NCBI GenBank assembly: GCA_052061695.1
Contig: JBPZEY010000004.1
Origin: Alkalicoccus luteus
GTDB lineage: Bacteria > Bacillota > Bacilli > Bacillales > Salisediminibacteriaceae
Length of the DNA: 64,000 nucleotides
Direction: 5' to 3' (one strand)
This document shows positions 1-8,489 of the stretch, in pieces. Numbering within the stretch: position 1 is the stretch's first letter; the number at the start of each line of letters is the position of its first letter. The translations under genes were made by a program, and so were the position numbers. The notes under the pieces were generated by a model. That model worked only from the letters and a program-made list of their open reading frames with translations. It was not told where the DNA came from and searched no databases.

Positions 1-118
1 CCGCTCATTCCACCGGCTTCCCCCCGAAGGGTTCCGCCGGTTTCCTGCGCTCGACTTGCATGTATTAGGCACGCCGCCAGCGTTCGTCCTGAGCCAGGAT
101 CAAACTCTCCATGAAAGA
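1..118 (-). rRNA. rrs: 16S ribosomal RNA, 5' end (partial)
   Basis: The reverse complement contains the universal bacterial 16S start (AGAGTTTGATCCTGGCTCAG), followed by the conserved text GACGAACGCTGGCGGCGTGCCTAATACATGCAAG in two overlapping blocks. Only about 118 nt lie in the window and the gene continues beyond position 1. It is the last visible member of a transcription unit that starts with ten tRNA genes, so the tRNAs are upstream of this 16S rather than in the more usual 3' position. The exact mature 5' end is estimated. Confidence 0.97.
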
Positions 119-278
119 GTAGCCTGATCAAAGCTGTCCTCCCGGTTTCCCGGTCGGTCAGAACGGAATCTGGCTAAAGATTCCTGTATTTCAAAAATTG
201 ACAGAGAATGATTCATTCTCTTTCCTTCTTCTTGTCTTTTGTTTAGTTTTCAAAGGCCGCTGCAAGTAATCAAGTCAA
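119..278 (-). other. 16S rRNA leader between tRNA-Ile and 16S
   Basis: This 160-nt spacer has no gene. Read on the minus strand it carries CCTTTGAAAACTAAAC, the motif usually seen in Bacillus rRNA leaders and spacers close to boxA. It also holds a perfect hairpin with arms AGAGAATGA and TCATTCTCT (203-221), a plausible processing site that separates the tRNA part of the transcript from the pre-16S part. I see no convincing separate -35/-10 pair, so 16S may be fed only by the promoter upstream of tRNA-Asn. Confidence 0.5.
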
Positions 279-355
<77 letters not shown>

Positions 356-379
356 CCGCCATGATTACAGGCATAAAAA

Positions 380-453
380 TGGAGCGGGTGATGGGAATCG
401 AACCCACATCATCAGCTTGGAAGGCTGAGGTTTTACCACTAAACTACACCCGC
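380..453 (-). tRNA. tRNA-Gly (TCC)
   Basis: A complete 74-nt tRNA with encoded CCA. The acceptor GCGGGTG is paired, the T loop is GTTCGATTC and the anticodon loop CTTCCAA gives TCC. Confidence 0.97.
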
Positions 454-493
454 ATGTAGATGAAAGAATATAAAGTTTGTGCAGAGTCAAAGA

Positions 494-570
494 TGGTCGG
501 GAAGACAGGATTTGAACCTGCGACCCCTTGGTCCCAAACCAAGTGCTCTGCCAAGCTGAGCTACTTCCCG
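494..570 (-). tRNA. tRNA-Pro (TGG)
   Basis: A complete 77-nt tRNA with encoded CCA. The acceptor CGGGAAG is paired and the anticodon loop TTTGGGA gives TGG. Confidence 0.97.
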
Positions 571-591
571 TTTCACTCATTAAAATAAAAA

Positions 592-677
<86 letters not shown>

Positions 678-693
678 AAGCTTGTAATAATCA

Positions 694-778
694 TGGTGCG
701 GGTGGAGGGAGTCGAACCCCCACGCCCGAAGACACTAGATCCTAAATCTAGCGCGTCTGCCAGTTCCGCCACACCCGC
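694..778 (-). tRNA. tRNA-Leu (TAG)
   Basis: A class II tRNA of 85 nt with variable arm and encoded CCA. The anticodon stem CTAGA/TCTAG encloses TTTAGGA, giving TAG. Confidence 0.96.
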
Positions 779-817
779 ATGACTAAAAATTGTTGCTTAT
801 TTCTATATGAAATTAAA

Positions 818-893
818 TGGCGGTCCCGACGGGAATCGAACCCGCGATCTCCTGCGTGACAGGCAGGCATGTTAACCGCTACACCACGGGACC
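818..893 (-). tRNA. tRNA-Asp (GTC)
   Basis: A complete 76-nt tRNA, discriminator G plus encoded CCA. The acceptor GGTCCCG is paired and the anticodon loop CTGTCAC gives GTC. Confidence 0.97.
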
Positions 894-907
894 TTATAAA
901 GTGTCGA

Positions 908-983
908 TGGTGGAGGATGACAGGCTCGAACTGCCGACCCCCTGCTTGTAAGGCAGGTGCTCTCCCAACTGAGCTAATCCTCC
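908..983 (-). tRNA. tRNA-Val (TAC)
   Basis: A complete 76-nt tRNA with encoded CCA. The acceptor GGAGGAT pairs with ATCCTCC and the anticodon loop CTTACAA gives TAC. Confidence 0.97.
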
Positions 984-1021
984 AAAAACAGACAAGTTGT
1001 CTGATTGAGATAAAGTAAGTA

Positions 1022-1096
1022 TGGTGACCCGTACGGGATTCGAACCCGTGTTACCGCCGTGAAAGGGCGGTGTCTTAACCACTTGACCAACGGGCC
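1022..1096 (-). tRNA. tRNA-Glu (TTC)
   Basis: A complete 75-nt tRNA with encoded CCA. The anticodon stem CCGCC/GGCGG encloses CTTTCAC, giving TTC. Confidence 0.97.
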
Positions 1097-1103
1097 TAAA
1101 TGC

Positions 1104-1194
1104 TGGCGGAGAAGGAGGGATTTGAACCCTCGCGCCGCTTGCGCGACCTACACCCTTAGCAGGGGCGCCTCTTCAGCCACTTGAGTACTTCTCC
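1104..1194 (-). tRNA. tRNA-Ser (GCT)
   Basis: A class II tRNA of 91 nt with a long variable arm and encoded CCA. The anticodon loop TGCTAAG gives GCT. Confidence 0.96.
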
Positions 1195-1198
1195 TTGA

Positions 1199-1273
1199 TG
1201 GCTCCACAGGTAGGATTCGAACCTACGACCCATCGGTTAACAGCCGATTGCTCTACCACTGAGCTACTGTGGA
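1199..1273 (-). tRNA. tRNA-Asn (GTT)
   Basis: A complete 75-nt tRNA, first gene of the cluster. The acceptor TCCACAG is paired, the discriminator is G with encoded CCA, and the anticodon loop CTGTTAA gives GTT. Confidence 0.97.
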
Positions 1274-1306
1274 ATAGTGTGTCCCTCTCTTTGGGAGACA
1301 AGTAAT

Positions 1307-1336
1307 ATCTTAACATCAGGGAAAATGTTATGTCAA
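1307..1336 (-). promoter_or_regulatory. Sigma-A promoter of the tRNA-rRNA operon
   Basis: On the minus strand, TTGACA (1331-1336) and TAAGAT (1307-1312) are separated by 18 nt, about 35 nt before tRNA-Asn. The consensus -35 and the position before a ten-tRNA array leading into 16S fit a strong stable-RNA promoter. Confidence 0.75.
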
Positions 1337-1418
1337 TATATTTTCAAAAGTTTTTCCGTGCCGCTGCGGGGTTTAAAGCGCTTTTAGCGCCTGCCCTTTC
1401 GGCGACTTTTATAATGTA

Positions 1419-1913
1419 TCACATCCCTTTTAAGGACGTCAACGATTTCTGCAACTTTTTTTCTTCGATTTTTTTCAACACTCCACGGCATTTGCCGCAC
1501 ACGTATTTTTCGGTATTCATCCTTCGTCTGCGCGGATATTGAAACCGGCACGAGGCACATTCATAAACGTGAATAATCGAAGAGGTTTGTTTCGCTCCGG
1601 GAATCGATTTGCAATGCCGCGCTCCCCCCACTTTTTGAAGCAGCGCTTTAAAATCAGCATCACGATGCTGATATCCTCGCCCTTCGAGGTGGAGATGATA
1701 ATGGCACAGCTCATGCTTAATAATGCTGATCAGTTCATTTTCTCCATAATGCTCCATGTGCTTTGGGTTTATCTCAATAGTATGTGAATGGAGCGCGTAC
1801 CTTCCTCCGGTCGTGCGAAGCCTCTTATTAAAGACGGCACGGTGTCTGAATGGCTTTCCAAAACAGTCGATTGAAATCTGCTTAATCAGCAGCTGCAGCT
1901 CTTCATTCGTCAA
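1419..1913 (-). CDS. SprT-like zinc metalloprotease-fold protein
   Basis: Member of the SprT/YdcK family, 164 residues, function in the cell not settled. The zinc protease motif HELCH is at residues 67-71, followed by a C-terminal zinc ribbon with cysteine pairs at about 119/122 and 139/142. B. subtilis YdcK sits in the same place between tex and the trnS tRNAs. I chose a TTG start because AGGAGG (1920-1925) lies six bases before it and the resulting N terminus aligns with YdcK; the in-frame ATG at 1919 touches the ribosome site and is too close. A longer ATG start at 1952 has no good ribosome site. Confidence 0.88.
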   Translation of the reverse strand: MTNEELQLLIKQISIDCFGKPFRHRAVFNKRLRTTGGRYALHSHTIEINPKHMEHYGENELISIIKHELCHYHLHLEGRGYQHRDADFKALLQKVGGARHCKSIPGAKQTSSIIHVYECASCRFQYPRRRRMNTEKYVCGKCRGVLKKIEEKKLQKSLTSLKGM

Positions 1914-2084
1914 CGTCATCCTCCTGCTGTGTGCCTTCATAGTTTCTATCATATCATGTAGCAGCCTACTCCTCTACTGACTCTTTTATTCGGTCGCACG
2001 AAGCCGTTTCAAATCCGTTTACTGGACGAGAATCCATTACATAGTGACTGTTAGGCAGCCTAACCGACAATCAAGTTCACCCAG

Positions 2085-2111
2085 TAAAAAAGCTGCCCTA
2101 AACAGACAGCT
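2085..2111 (-). terminator. Intrinsic terminator after tex
   Basis: On the minus strand AGCTGTC and GGGCAGCT form a short stem followed by a run of T, 18 nt after the tex stop codon. Confidence 0.6.
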
Positions 2112-2128
2112 CCTTTCCCTTTTATTCG

Positions 2129-4279
2129 TTATGAGGGACGTTTCATCGTAAGGGAGATACGCCCCTTTTGTACATCAACTCCATCAATCCAGACTGTTAC
2201 TACGTCACCTACAGCTACTACGTCCATCGGATGTTTGACGAAACGATCGGCAAGCTTGGAAATATGAACGAGACCATCCTGCTTAACACCGATATCTACA
2301 AACGCACCGAAATCAACCACGTTTCGGACGGTCCCCTCCAGCTCCAATCCTTCATATAAATCCTCCATCGACAAAACATCCTGTTTCAGCAACGGCTTCG
2401 CTACTTCTTCGCGAGGATCGCGGCCCGGCCTGCGGAAGGCATCCAGAATATCCTCTAATGTAGGCAGACCGATACGAAGCGAGTCTGCTGCTTTCTGATG
2501 ATTCAGCTGCTTCACCGCTTCCGAAGCCTTGTCTGATCCGATCTCTGAAGCATTTAATGACAGCTGCTTTAACAATGCCCCTGCTTCTTTATAGCTTTCT
2601 GGGTGGATCGATGTCGCATCCAACGGCTCCTTTCCATCAGGAATGCGCAGAAATCCGATACTTTGCTCGTACGTTTTCGCTCCGAGCCGGGGTACCTTTT
2701 TTAAATCGGTCCGTTTCTGAAATCGCCCCTCCGATTCACGGTGCCGGACAATGTTGCCGGCCACAGCCGGTGATAAGCCGGAAACATACGCAAGCAGCGA
2801 AGCAGACGCCGTATTGACATTAACCCCGACTCTGTTTACGACCGTTTCCACTACGAAAGTAAGGCTGTCTGACAGCTTAGATTGGGTCACATCGTGCTGA
2901 TACTGGCCGACACCGACAGACTTCGGGTCGATTTTCACAAGTTCTGCCAGCGGGTCTTGAAGACGGCGCGCAATCGACACTGCACTCCGTTCTTCTACCT
3001 GAAGCTTCGGAAATTCTTCTTTCGCTGTTTTTGAAGCCGAGTACACGCTCGCACCAGCTTCATTGACAATTAAATAATAAATATCCGCTCGCTGCCGTTG
3101 AATGACTTCAGCGATAAACTGCTCTGTTTCCCGTGATGCCGTGCCGTTTCCGACAGCAATCATCGTTACACCGTAGCGACTGATCATACGGGTGACTTCA
3201 GCTTCTGCTTTTTTCGTCTGATGGTGCGGCGCTGTCGGATAGACAACACCTGTTTCCAGGAGCATCCCGGTCTCGTCCACTACTGCCAGTTTACACCCAG
3301 TTCTGTATGCCGGGTCCACTCCTAACACGACGTGTCCTTTCAACGGAGGCTGCAGGAGCAGTTGACGAAGGTTTGTTGAAAAAACTTCAATGGCATGCAT
3401 TTCTGCTTTATCTGACAGCTCACCGCGGATTTCCCGTTCTACTGCAGGATAGATAAGTCGTTTCAGGCTGTCCTCTATCGCTGCTTGAAGCTGCTCTGCA
3501 GCCGGGACAGTGCGTCTTACCATTCGATTAACAGCCCACTTTTCGATCTCCTCTGCCGGTGGGATCACTTTTACTCGCAGGACGCTCTCTTTTTCTCCAC
3601 GGTTTACAGCCAGGGTCCGGTGAGGCACCATTCGGCTTATTTTCTCCTCATAGTCATAATAAAGGGCGAACACTTCTTTTTCATCCTCCGCCTTCGCCTT
3701 TTTTTCAACCTTCAAACTGCCTCTCTTCCATACTTGATGTCTGACGTACCGCCGCACGGAAGGGTCATCCGCTGCAAATTCGGCAATGATATCCCTTGCA
3801 CCTTGTAGTGCATCCTCTGCTGTCTCGACCGATTCTGATACATACGCCGATGCCTGTTCCAATGGATCGCCGGCCGAACAGCTTTGCAGCCACTGCGCTA
3901 ACGGCTCCAGACCTTGCTCCTTTGCAGTTGATGCCCGAGTTCGTTTTTTCTGTTTGTACGGTCGATAGAGGTCTTCTACCTCCTGCAGCTTTTTTGCCTG
4001 CTGCAGATTATTTGCGAGTTCCTCTGTCCACTTTCCCTGCTCTTCAATTAATCGCTGGACTTCTTCTTTTCGTTTCGCAAGTGAAACAGCGTATTCCCAA
4101 ATAGAGAGAACGCTGCGAATTTCCTCTTCATCCATTCCGCCCGTCATTTCTTTTCGATACCTGGCGATGAACGGTACCGTATTTCCCTCTTCCGCAAGCT
4201 TCAGCACGGTTTCCACTTTCGCAATCGGAAGGTTTGTTTCCGTATGTACGTGCTTTACAATCGTTTGATCCATCATCAT
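2129..4279 (-). CDS. tex: Tex family RNA-binding transcription accessory protein
   Basis: Cytoplasmic nucleic-acid-binding protein of 716 residues, close to B. subtilis YdcI (719). In order it shows the helical N-terminal Tex domain with the NTVPFIARYRKE block near residue 33, the YqgF/RNase H-like domain beginning at GVDPAYRTG (about 318), tandem helix-hairpin-helix motifs (about 490-560, with SGLSPAVA), and a C-terminal S1 RNA-binding domain from about 645 (VVDFGAFVDIGVKQDGLVHIS). Tex proteins affect transcription; the precise role in Bacillus is not clear. The gene lies downstream of rsbX as in B. subtilis. Three ATGs in a row make the exact start uncertain by two codons; a purine-rich AAAGGGG precedes them. 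Confidence 0.96.
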   Translation of the reverse strand: MMMDQTIVKHVHTETNLPIAKVETVLKLAEEGNTVPFIARYRKEMTGGMDEEEIRSVLSIWEYAVSLAKRKEEVQRLIEEQGKWTEELANNLQQAKKLQEVEDLYRPYKQKKRTRASTAKEQGLEPLAQWLQSCSAGDPLEQASAYVSESVETAEDALQGARDIIAEFAADDPSVRRYVRHQVWKRGSLKVEKKAKAEDEKEVFALYYDYEEKISRMVPHRTLAVNRGEKESVLRVKVIPPAEEIEKWAVNRMVRRTVPAAEQLQAAIEDSLKRLIYPAVEREIRGELSDKAEMHAIEVFSTNLRQLLLQPPLKGHVVLGVDPAYRTGCKLAVVDETGMLLETGVVYPTAPHHQTKKAEAEVTRMISRYGVTMIAVGNGTASRETEQFIAEVIQRQRADIYYLIVNEAGASVYSASKTAKEEFPKLQVEERSAVSIARRLQDPLAELVKIDPKSVGVGQYQHDVTQSKLSDSLTFVVETVVNRVGVNVNTASASLLAYVSGLSPAVAGNIVRHRESEGRFQKRTDLKKVPRLGAKTYEQSIGFLRIPDGKEPLDATSIHPESYKEAGALLKQLSLNASEIGSDKASEAVKQLNHQKAADSLRIGLPTLEDILDAFRRPGRDPREEVAKPLLKQDVLSMEDLYEGLELEGTVRNVVDFGAFVDIGVKQDGLVHISKLADRFVKHPMDVVAVGDVVTVWIDGVDVQKGRISLTMKRPS

Positions 4280-4381
4280 TCCCCTTTCCGTTTCTGATTA
4301 TAACATTTGCAGACTCTTCCTTCAGACAGCCTCGACATTCTCCAGAAAGATTTACGTGCTCGCCGCGGCACTTTAGAACAC

Positions 4382-4413
4382 AAAAAAAGCTATCCTTCTT
4401 GACGAAAGACAGC
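4382..4413 (-). terminator. Intrinsic terminator of the sigB operon
   Basis: On the minus strand GCTGTC and GATAGC pair across a short loop and are followed by TTTTTTT, about 10 nt after the rsbX stop. This ends the rsbR-to-rsbX transcript before tex. Confidence 0.75.
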
Positions 4414-4422
4414 CTCGAACTC

Positions 4423-5028
4423 CTATACGTACGCTTTCCCAATCATGACGGTTGCATCATCATCTACGTGCTCGAATAAATCAGACAGTCGGTCCATAAT
4501 CGCTTCTGGCGTATCGTTTGCTGAGAACAGCCGATCGGATAACGGATCCTGAGGGAAGCCATCCGAGTACATCGTAAACACCATGCCCGGACGGTATTCC
4601 CAAGACTGTGTGCGAAGCTTTACTTTCCTGCCTGAAAGATAGCCTCGTTTTGGGACCGGCCGAATCATATCTCCGTCTGGATGATAAAAATGACAGGAAA
4701 TATTACCCATATTAATGTATTCACACCGGCGGTTTTGAACATCAATTCGCAAAATGGAAAGGACAACACCGCGCGTGCCCCACATTCTGTCATTGCACAA
4801 CTGAATCAGCCGCTCCAACGCTTCATCCGGATTTGACTCGATCACTTCCATTGCAAGCTTGGAGGCATGCATTGCCTCTTCGCCGCTTCCCAGACCGTCT
4901 GCCAATGCACAGGTCACTGTTCCGTCCCGGCTTGTACCGAAAAAACTGTCGCCGGAACACCAGTTGTTCCCTTTTGCTGTATGGTAAACGCTTATGTCCG
5001 AATCATCCAGATGAAGGTGTTCAATCAT
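4423..5028 (-). CDS. rsbX: RsbX, PP2C-type serine phosphatase (stressosome reset)
   Basis: Phosphatase of 201 residues that dephosphorylates RsbS and RsbR and so returns the stressosome to its resting state. The PP2C/SpoIIE-type core is visible: ALADGLGSGEEA near residue 41 supplies the metal-binding Asp and the adjacent Gly, and YSDGFP near 160 and DDDAT near 191 supply later Asp residues. The ATG follows the sigB stop codon directly, so the two genes are probably translationally coupled. It is the last gene of the sigma-B operon, exactly as in B. subtilis, and would be induced with sigB from the promoter before rsbV. Confidence 0.95.
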   Translation of the reverse strand: MIEHLHLDDSDISVYHTAKGNNWCSGDSFFGTSRDGTVTCALADGLGSGEEAMHASKLAMEVIESNPDEALERLIQLCNDRMWGTRGVVLSILRIDVQNRRCEYINMGNISCHFYHPDGDMIRPVPKRGYLSGRKVKLRTQSWEYRPGMVFTMYSDGFPQDPLSDRLFSANDTPEAIMDRLSDLFEHVDDDATVMIGKAYV

Positions 5029-5826
5029 TTAAAAAGCCTCCGTTGCTTCTATGCGGATTGACTCTCTCAGTTTTTGCAAAGCCCGGCGCTGAAGTCTGGA
5101 CACATGCATCTGAGAAATGCCGAGCTTCTCACCGGTTTCCTTTTGACTGAGATTATCGAAATACGTAAGCTGTAAAATTTGCTTTTCCCGGTCCGTTAAT
5201 ACAGCAAACGCTTTTTCAAGCAGGAGCTGCTGATCTGTTTTTTCGTAGCCGCCCTCGTCCTGACCAACCAGATCGAGCAGCGTAACAGCACTCCCTTCGT
5301 CGTCTGCTTCAATAGAGCGGTCGACTGATAAAGCCTGGTAGCTTTTGCCCATCTCCATCGTTTCCAGTACTTCTTCCTCCGAAACACCGAGATGGTCTGC
5401 TATTTCATGAACACTCGGGGAACGTTGAAGTGTCGTCGTCAAATCTTCAACAGCGCCTTTAATTTTCGGTCCCAGTTCCTTAATTCTTCTAGGTACGTGA
5501 ACACTCCATGTTTTATCACGGATGAAGCGCTTAATTTCTCCAACAATCGTCGGCACCGCAAAGGATTCGAAGCTGCGGCCAAATGATGGATCAAACCGGC
5601 GCAGTGCCGCAAGAAGCCCGATCATCCCTACTTGCGTTAAATCTTCATCGTGCCGCTGTCCCCGGGAAAATTTCCGGGCAAGTGCATGGACGAGGCTCTC
5701 AAATTCGAGAACGAGCTCTGTCTGCAGTTCATCATCGTTCGTTTCCTGAAATTCTGCAATCTTATCGAGAATTTTCTGCTTCGCTTCACTGGTGTTTTGT
5801 TGGTTCTTCTGAGGTTCTGTCGACAT
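5029..5826 (-). CDS. sigB: RNA polymerase sigma-B factor
   Basis: General stress sigma factor, 265 residues. Region 2 contains QVGMIGLLAALRRFDP, the core-binding part, followed by GEIKRFIRDKTWSVHVPRRIKEL, which is nearly identical to B. subtilis SigB in the segment between regions 2 and 3 (quoted here as a match, not as a full listing). Region 4 ends in QKETGEKLGISQMHVSRLQR, the -35-binding helix-turn-helix. The gene overlaps the end of rsbW. I prefer the ATG at 5826, with GAGGTGG eight bases upstream, over the ATG at 5841 that has a weaker site. Activity is held back by RsbW and released by RsbV. Confidence 0.97.
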   Translation of the reverse strand: MSTEPQKNQQNTSEAKQKILDKIAEFQETNDDELQTELVLEFESLVHALARKFSRGQRHDEDLTQVGMIGLLAALRRFDPSFGRSFESFAVPTIVGEIKRFIRDKTWSVHVPRRIKELGPKIKGAVEDLTTTLQRSPSVHEIADHLGVSEEEVLETMEMGKSYQALSVDRSIEADDEGSAVTLLDLVGQDEGGYEKTDQQLLLEKAFAVLTDREKQILQLTYFDNLSQKETGEKLGISQMHVSRLQRRALQKLRESIRIEATEAF

Positions 5827-6280
5827 CGCTATCCACCTCATCTCTTTGAAGGAACTTTGTCATGATTATCATGACACCGTCTTCACTGCGGATTTCCACT
5901 TCATCCATCAGGGTCTCAATCAGAAACAGCCCCAGCCCTCCTTCCTTAAGGTCCTCAACGGGCTGGTCTTTCGTGATCGGACCGCGGCCGCGGTTTAATT
6001 CTTCGATATCAACAGCGCCGCCTTTATCAGCCACCACAAGCTCAAGGCGGTTCTCAAAAATAGCAAAGCTGACATGCATGCTCGCATGCTCGGTCTGCTC
6101 AGGGTAAGCGTGATTAACCACGTTGGTACACGCTTCTGCGATTGCAATTTTAATATCTTCGATGTCATCGTAGGAATAGCCAAGTCTGTTCGCTATTCCA
6201 GACACAGTTAGACGCACAACGCCGACATATTCTGGCCTCGCCGGTACCTTCATTTCGATAAGTTCAGACTGATGGGCCAT
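5786..6280 (-). CDS. rsbW: RsbW, anti-sigma-B factor and serine kinase
   Basis: GHKL-fold kinase of 164 residues. It binds SigB, or phosphorylates RsbV, depending on ATP and stress state. The N box is AEACTNVVNHAY (about residues 48-59), the G1-like loop contains DKGGAVD (about 84) and GGLGLFLI (about 114) is the G2 motif. The 3' end overlaps sigB by about 40 bp, which ties synthesis of the two binding partners together. Two bases separate it from rsbV. Length and motif order match B. subtilis RsbW (160). Confidence 0.97.
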   Translation of the reverse strand: MAHQSELIEMKVPARPEYVGVVRLTVSGIANRLGYSYDDIEDIKIAIAEACTNVVNHAYPEQTEHASMHVSFAIFENRLELVVADKGGAVDIEELNRGRGPITKDQPVEDLKEGGLGLFLIETLMDEVEIRSEDGVMIIMTKFLQRDEVDSDVDRTSEEPTKHQ

Positions 6281-6282
6281 GC

Positions 6283-6612
6283 TTATGCTTCCTCCCTCTT
6301 CGCGTGGTCGATATCAATGACCTCATGCAGGCCGGTGATTTCAAACAGACGCTTCACTCGTGCATTCAATCCGGTCAGTGTTAATGACGTACCTGCCTTC
6401 TCACTTGCCTTCAGCGCCCCGATGAAGATCCCCAGTCCTGTACTGTCTATATAATCCACTCCGGAAAGGTCAATAATCAGCCGCTTGTCCTCCTGCTCCG
6501 CAAGCGGTGTGATCGTTTCCTTCAGCTTCGCAGCCGTGTAAACATCAACCTCTCCTGAAACTTGTGCAACACTTTTGCTTTCGTAGTCGGAAACCTGGAT
6601 ATCTAAGTTCAT
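6283..6612 (-). CDS. rsbV: RsbV, anti-anti-sigma factor
   Basis: STAS-domain protein of 109 residues. Unphosphorylated RsbV captures RsbW and frees SigB. The phosphorylation site is Ser57 in the motif IDSTGLG. The ribosome site GGAGGGG lies before the ATG. This is the first gene behind the internal sigma-B promoter, so rsbV, rsbW, sigB and rsbX form the autoregulated part of the operon. Confidence 0.97.
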   Translation of the reverse strand: MNLDIQVSDYESKSVAQVSGEVDVYTAAKLKETITPLAEQEDKRLIIDLSGVDYIDSTGLGIFIGALKASEKAGTSLTLTGLNARVKRLFEITGLHEVIDIDHAKREEA

Positions 6613-6651
6613 CTTTTCCCCTCCTGAATATTATGCATTATCTTAATCTCT

Positions 6652-6677
6652 TTACCCGGAGGGCAGTTCCTTAAAAC
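6652..6677 (-). promoter_or_regulatory. Sigma-B promoter of rsbV-rsbW-sigB-rsbX
   Basis: On the minus strand GTTTTA (6672-6677), a 14-nt spacer and GGGTAA (6652-6657) match the sigma-B consensus GTTTAA-N13-15-GGGTAT. The -35 box overlaps the rsbU stop codon. B. subtilis has its autoregulatory sigma-B promoter in the same place, so the positive feedback loop appears conserved. Confidence 0.88.
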
Positions 6678-7684
6678 TTCCTTCTTAAAATCATTAACGT
6701 AAAATCATCCCGAAGCTGGAATTCCTGTGCTTTTTCAAGCTCTTCAAACAATTCGTTAACAATTTCTTGAGCACTGAGATGAAGTCTTTCTTTTATCATG
6801 CTGACAACCGTATCCCGTTCTATGAACTCGCCGTCGACACGGCTTTCGGTTACACCATCGGATAAAAACACAATAAAGTCGCCCGGATCCAGGCGGAAGC
6901 CGCGCTCTTCGTATCGAACTTTTGGAGATACCCCAAGCACGAGACCTTTCGCCTCCAAACTCTCAAACGACTCTTCTGCTGAACGATAGAAAAAGCCCGG
7001 CTCATGCCCGGCGCTTGCAAAATGAAACTGATGGCTGTCCGGATAGTAAACACCGTACATCATGGTAATAAACATGTCCTCGTCAATGTTCCGTTCTACT
7101 ACTCGGTTAAGGCTTTCCAGAACACCGGCCGGTTCGGTCTGCTTGTCCGTCAGCGTGTCCATCGCGTATTTTATCATCGACATCGACATTGCCGCAGGTA
7201 CCCCTTTGCCGATGACATCAGCGACTGCGACAGCAAAGTTTCCTACAGTGTCCTCATCGTAATGATAATAATCTCCGCTCATCTTCCCTGCGGGCACGCT
7301 GATCACACCAAAATCAATTTCATCCGTTTTAATCTGCTTGTCCGGCAGAAGCGTTCGCTGCATCTGAGCAGCAACATTCAGCTCTGATTCCAGCTCCTGC
7401 TGTCGATCGCGGAGGCTTTGGTGCTCCCGGTACGCAAGTCCGTATCCAATCATGACCTCCAGAAGAAGGTCAAATGAATCTGTCACTTCTTCCGGCAGGT
7501 CTTCAGCCAATTCCTGAAACACGGACAAATGGAGGCTGACCGTTTCTTCCGGAGACATATCCTGCTCCATCATTTGTTTGCTGAACTGTTGAGCGTGATA
7601 CAGGGCGGTTTCACTTTTATCACGCAGGTAGCTCGTCAGCATATCTTTGTATAATCGATACATCGAAACCTGCATATCCTCCAC
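6671..7684 (-). CDS. rsbU: RsbU, PP2C phosphatase activating RsbV
   Basis: Phosphatase of 337 residues (B. subtilis 335) that removes phosphate from RsbV-P when RsbT binds its N-terminal helical domain (about residues 1-85, with LLLEVMIGYGLAYREHQ near the end). The C-terminal PP2C domain has the metal site GDYYHY (about 138) and IADVIGKGVPAA-like text (ADVIGKGVPAAMSMSMIKYA), then SAGHEPGF (about 225) and SDGVTE (about 276). It is the last gene of the upstream, signal-sensing part of the operon and ends within the sigma-B promoter for rsbV. Confidence 0.96.
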   Translation of the reverse strand: MEDMQVSMYRLYKDMLTSYLRDKSETALYHAQQFSKQMMEQDMSPEETVSLHLSVFQELAEDLPEEVTDSFDLLLEVMIGYGLAYREHQSLRDRQQELESELNVAAQMQRTLLPDKQIKTDEIDFGVISVPAGKMSGDYYHYDEDTVGNFAVAVADVIGKGVPAAMSMSMIKYAMDTLTDKQTEPAGVLESLNRVVERNIDEDMFITMMYGVYYPDSHQFHFASAGHEPGFFYRSAEESFESLEAKGLVLGVSPKVRYEERGFRLDPGDFIVFLSDGVTESRVDGEFIERDTVVSMIKERLHLSAQEIVNELFEELEKAQEFQLRDDFTLMILRRKF

Positions 7685-7715
7685 TCAGCCTGCACCCCCT
7701 GCTTATCTGTCTATG

Positions 7716-8117
7716 TTATCGAAGCCATTTCACTGCCGTAATGACAGTACCTTGATTAAGCTCAGATTCAATAGCAAAATCATCCATCAGACGCTTCACT
7801 CCCGGAAGACCTGCTCCAAGTCCACCCGACGTCGTAAACCCGTCTTCCATGACGCGGCGAAGATCCTTGATTCCGGGACCTTGATCGGAGGCAATTATTT
7901 TCATGCCCCGTTTACCGCCTTCCGCTACTTCTTCGATTTTTATCTGACCTTGATCTGCGTACAAATAAATATTACGTGCAAGCTCTGAGATGGCTGTGGT
8001 TATACGTGCCTGATCAACGGAGCCGAAGCCGATTTCGCGCGCGAGCTTTCGCCCGGCCTGCCTGGCTGCCACGATCCCCCATTCACTGTTAATATCGACA
8101 TGGGTCTGAACTTGCAT
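7716..8117 (-). CDS. rsbT: RsbT, switch kinase of the stressosome
   Basis: GHKL-type serine/threonine kinase of 133 residues. Under stress it phosphorylates RsbS and RsbR, leaves the stressosome and activates RsbU. The N box is AISELARNIYLYA (about 43-55), followed by ASDQGPGI (about 77) and GLGAGLPGVKRLMDDF (about 99-114) forming the ATP lid. Only three bases separate it from rsbS. Confidence 0.97.
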   Translation of the reverse strand: MQVQTHVDINSEWGIVAARQAGRKLAREIGFGSVDQARITTAISELARNIYLYADQGQIKIEEVAEGGKRGMKIIASDQGPGIKDLRRVMEDGFTTSGGLGAGLPGVKRLMDDFAIESELNQGTVITAVKWLR

Positions 8118-8120
8118 GTT

Positions 8121-8477
8121 TCACCCCTCCAATTCGAGCTGGAGTCTTTCCAGCCCCTGCTCAAGGTCCAATGCAGTCGGAACTTCATCCAGAACAATGC
8201 CCATATCGATCAACGTGATAGCAACAGCAGGCTGAATTCCAGTCAGCACCACTTTTGCTCCCATCAAGTTGGACATATCCACCACATCACCAAGTACCTT
8301 TGCGATAAATGAATCGATCATATCAACGGACGTTAAATCGATTACAACGCCACGTGACCCTTCTTCATGAATTTTTTCCAGAACATCTTCCTGAAATTGA
8401 AGTGCTGTCTGGTCATCCAGCTCCACCTGCACGGAAATAAGCAGGTAATCATGAAGCTTTAATATAGGAATTCGCAA
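8121..8477 (-). CDS. rsbS: RsbS, STAS scaffold antagonist of the stressosome
   Basis: Single STAS domain of 118 residues that forms the stressosome shell with RsbR paralogues and sequesters RsbT. The RsbT phosphorylation site is Ser56 in VDMIDSFIAK (Ser59 in B. subtilis). It lies 12 bases after rsbR. Confidence 0.97.
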   Translation of the reverse strand: MRIPILKLHDYLLISVQVELDDQTALQFQEDVLEKIHEEGSRGVVIDLTSVDMIDSFIAKVLGDVVDMSNLMGAKVVLTGIQPAVAITLIDMGIVLDEVPTALDLEQGLERLQLELEG

Positions 8478-8489
8478 AATGAGGTCCCC

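Noticed and set aside
1374..1392. Terminator after sprT (GCGC-TTTTA-GCGC hairpin)
   Set aside because: The stem is only four to five pairs with a weak T run; not enough to list as a terminator.
2168..2359. Short open frame opposite the tex S1 domain
   Set aside because: Antisense to a conserved domain, no ribosome site.
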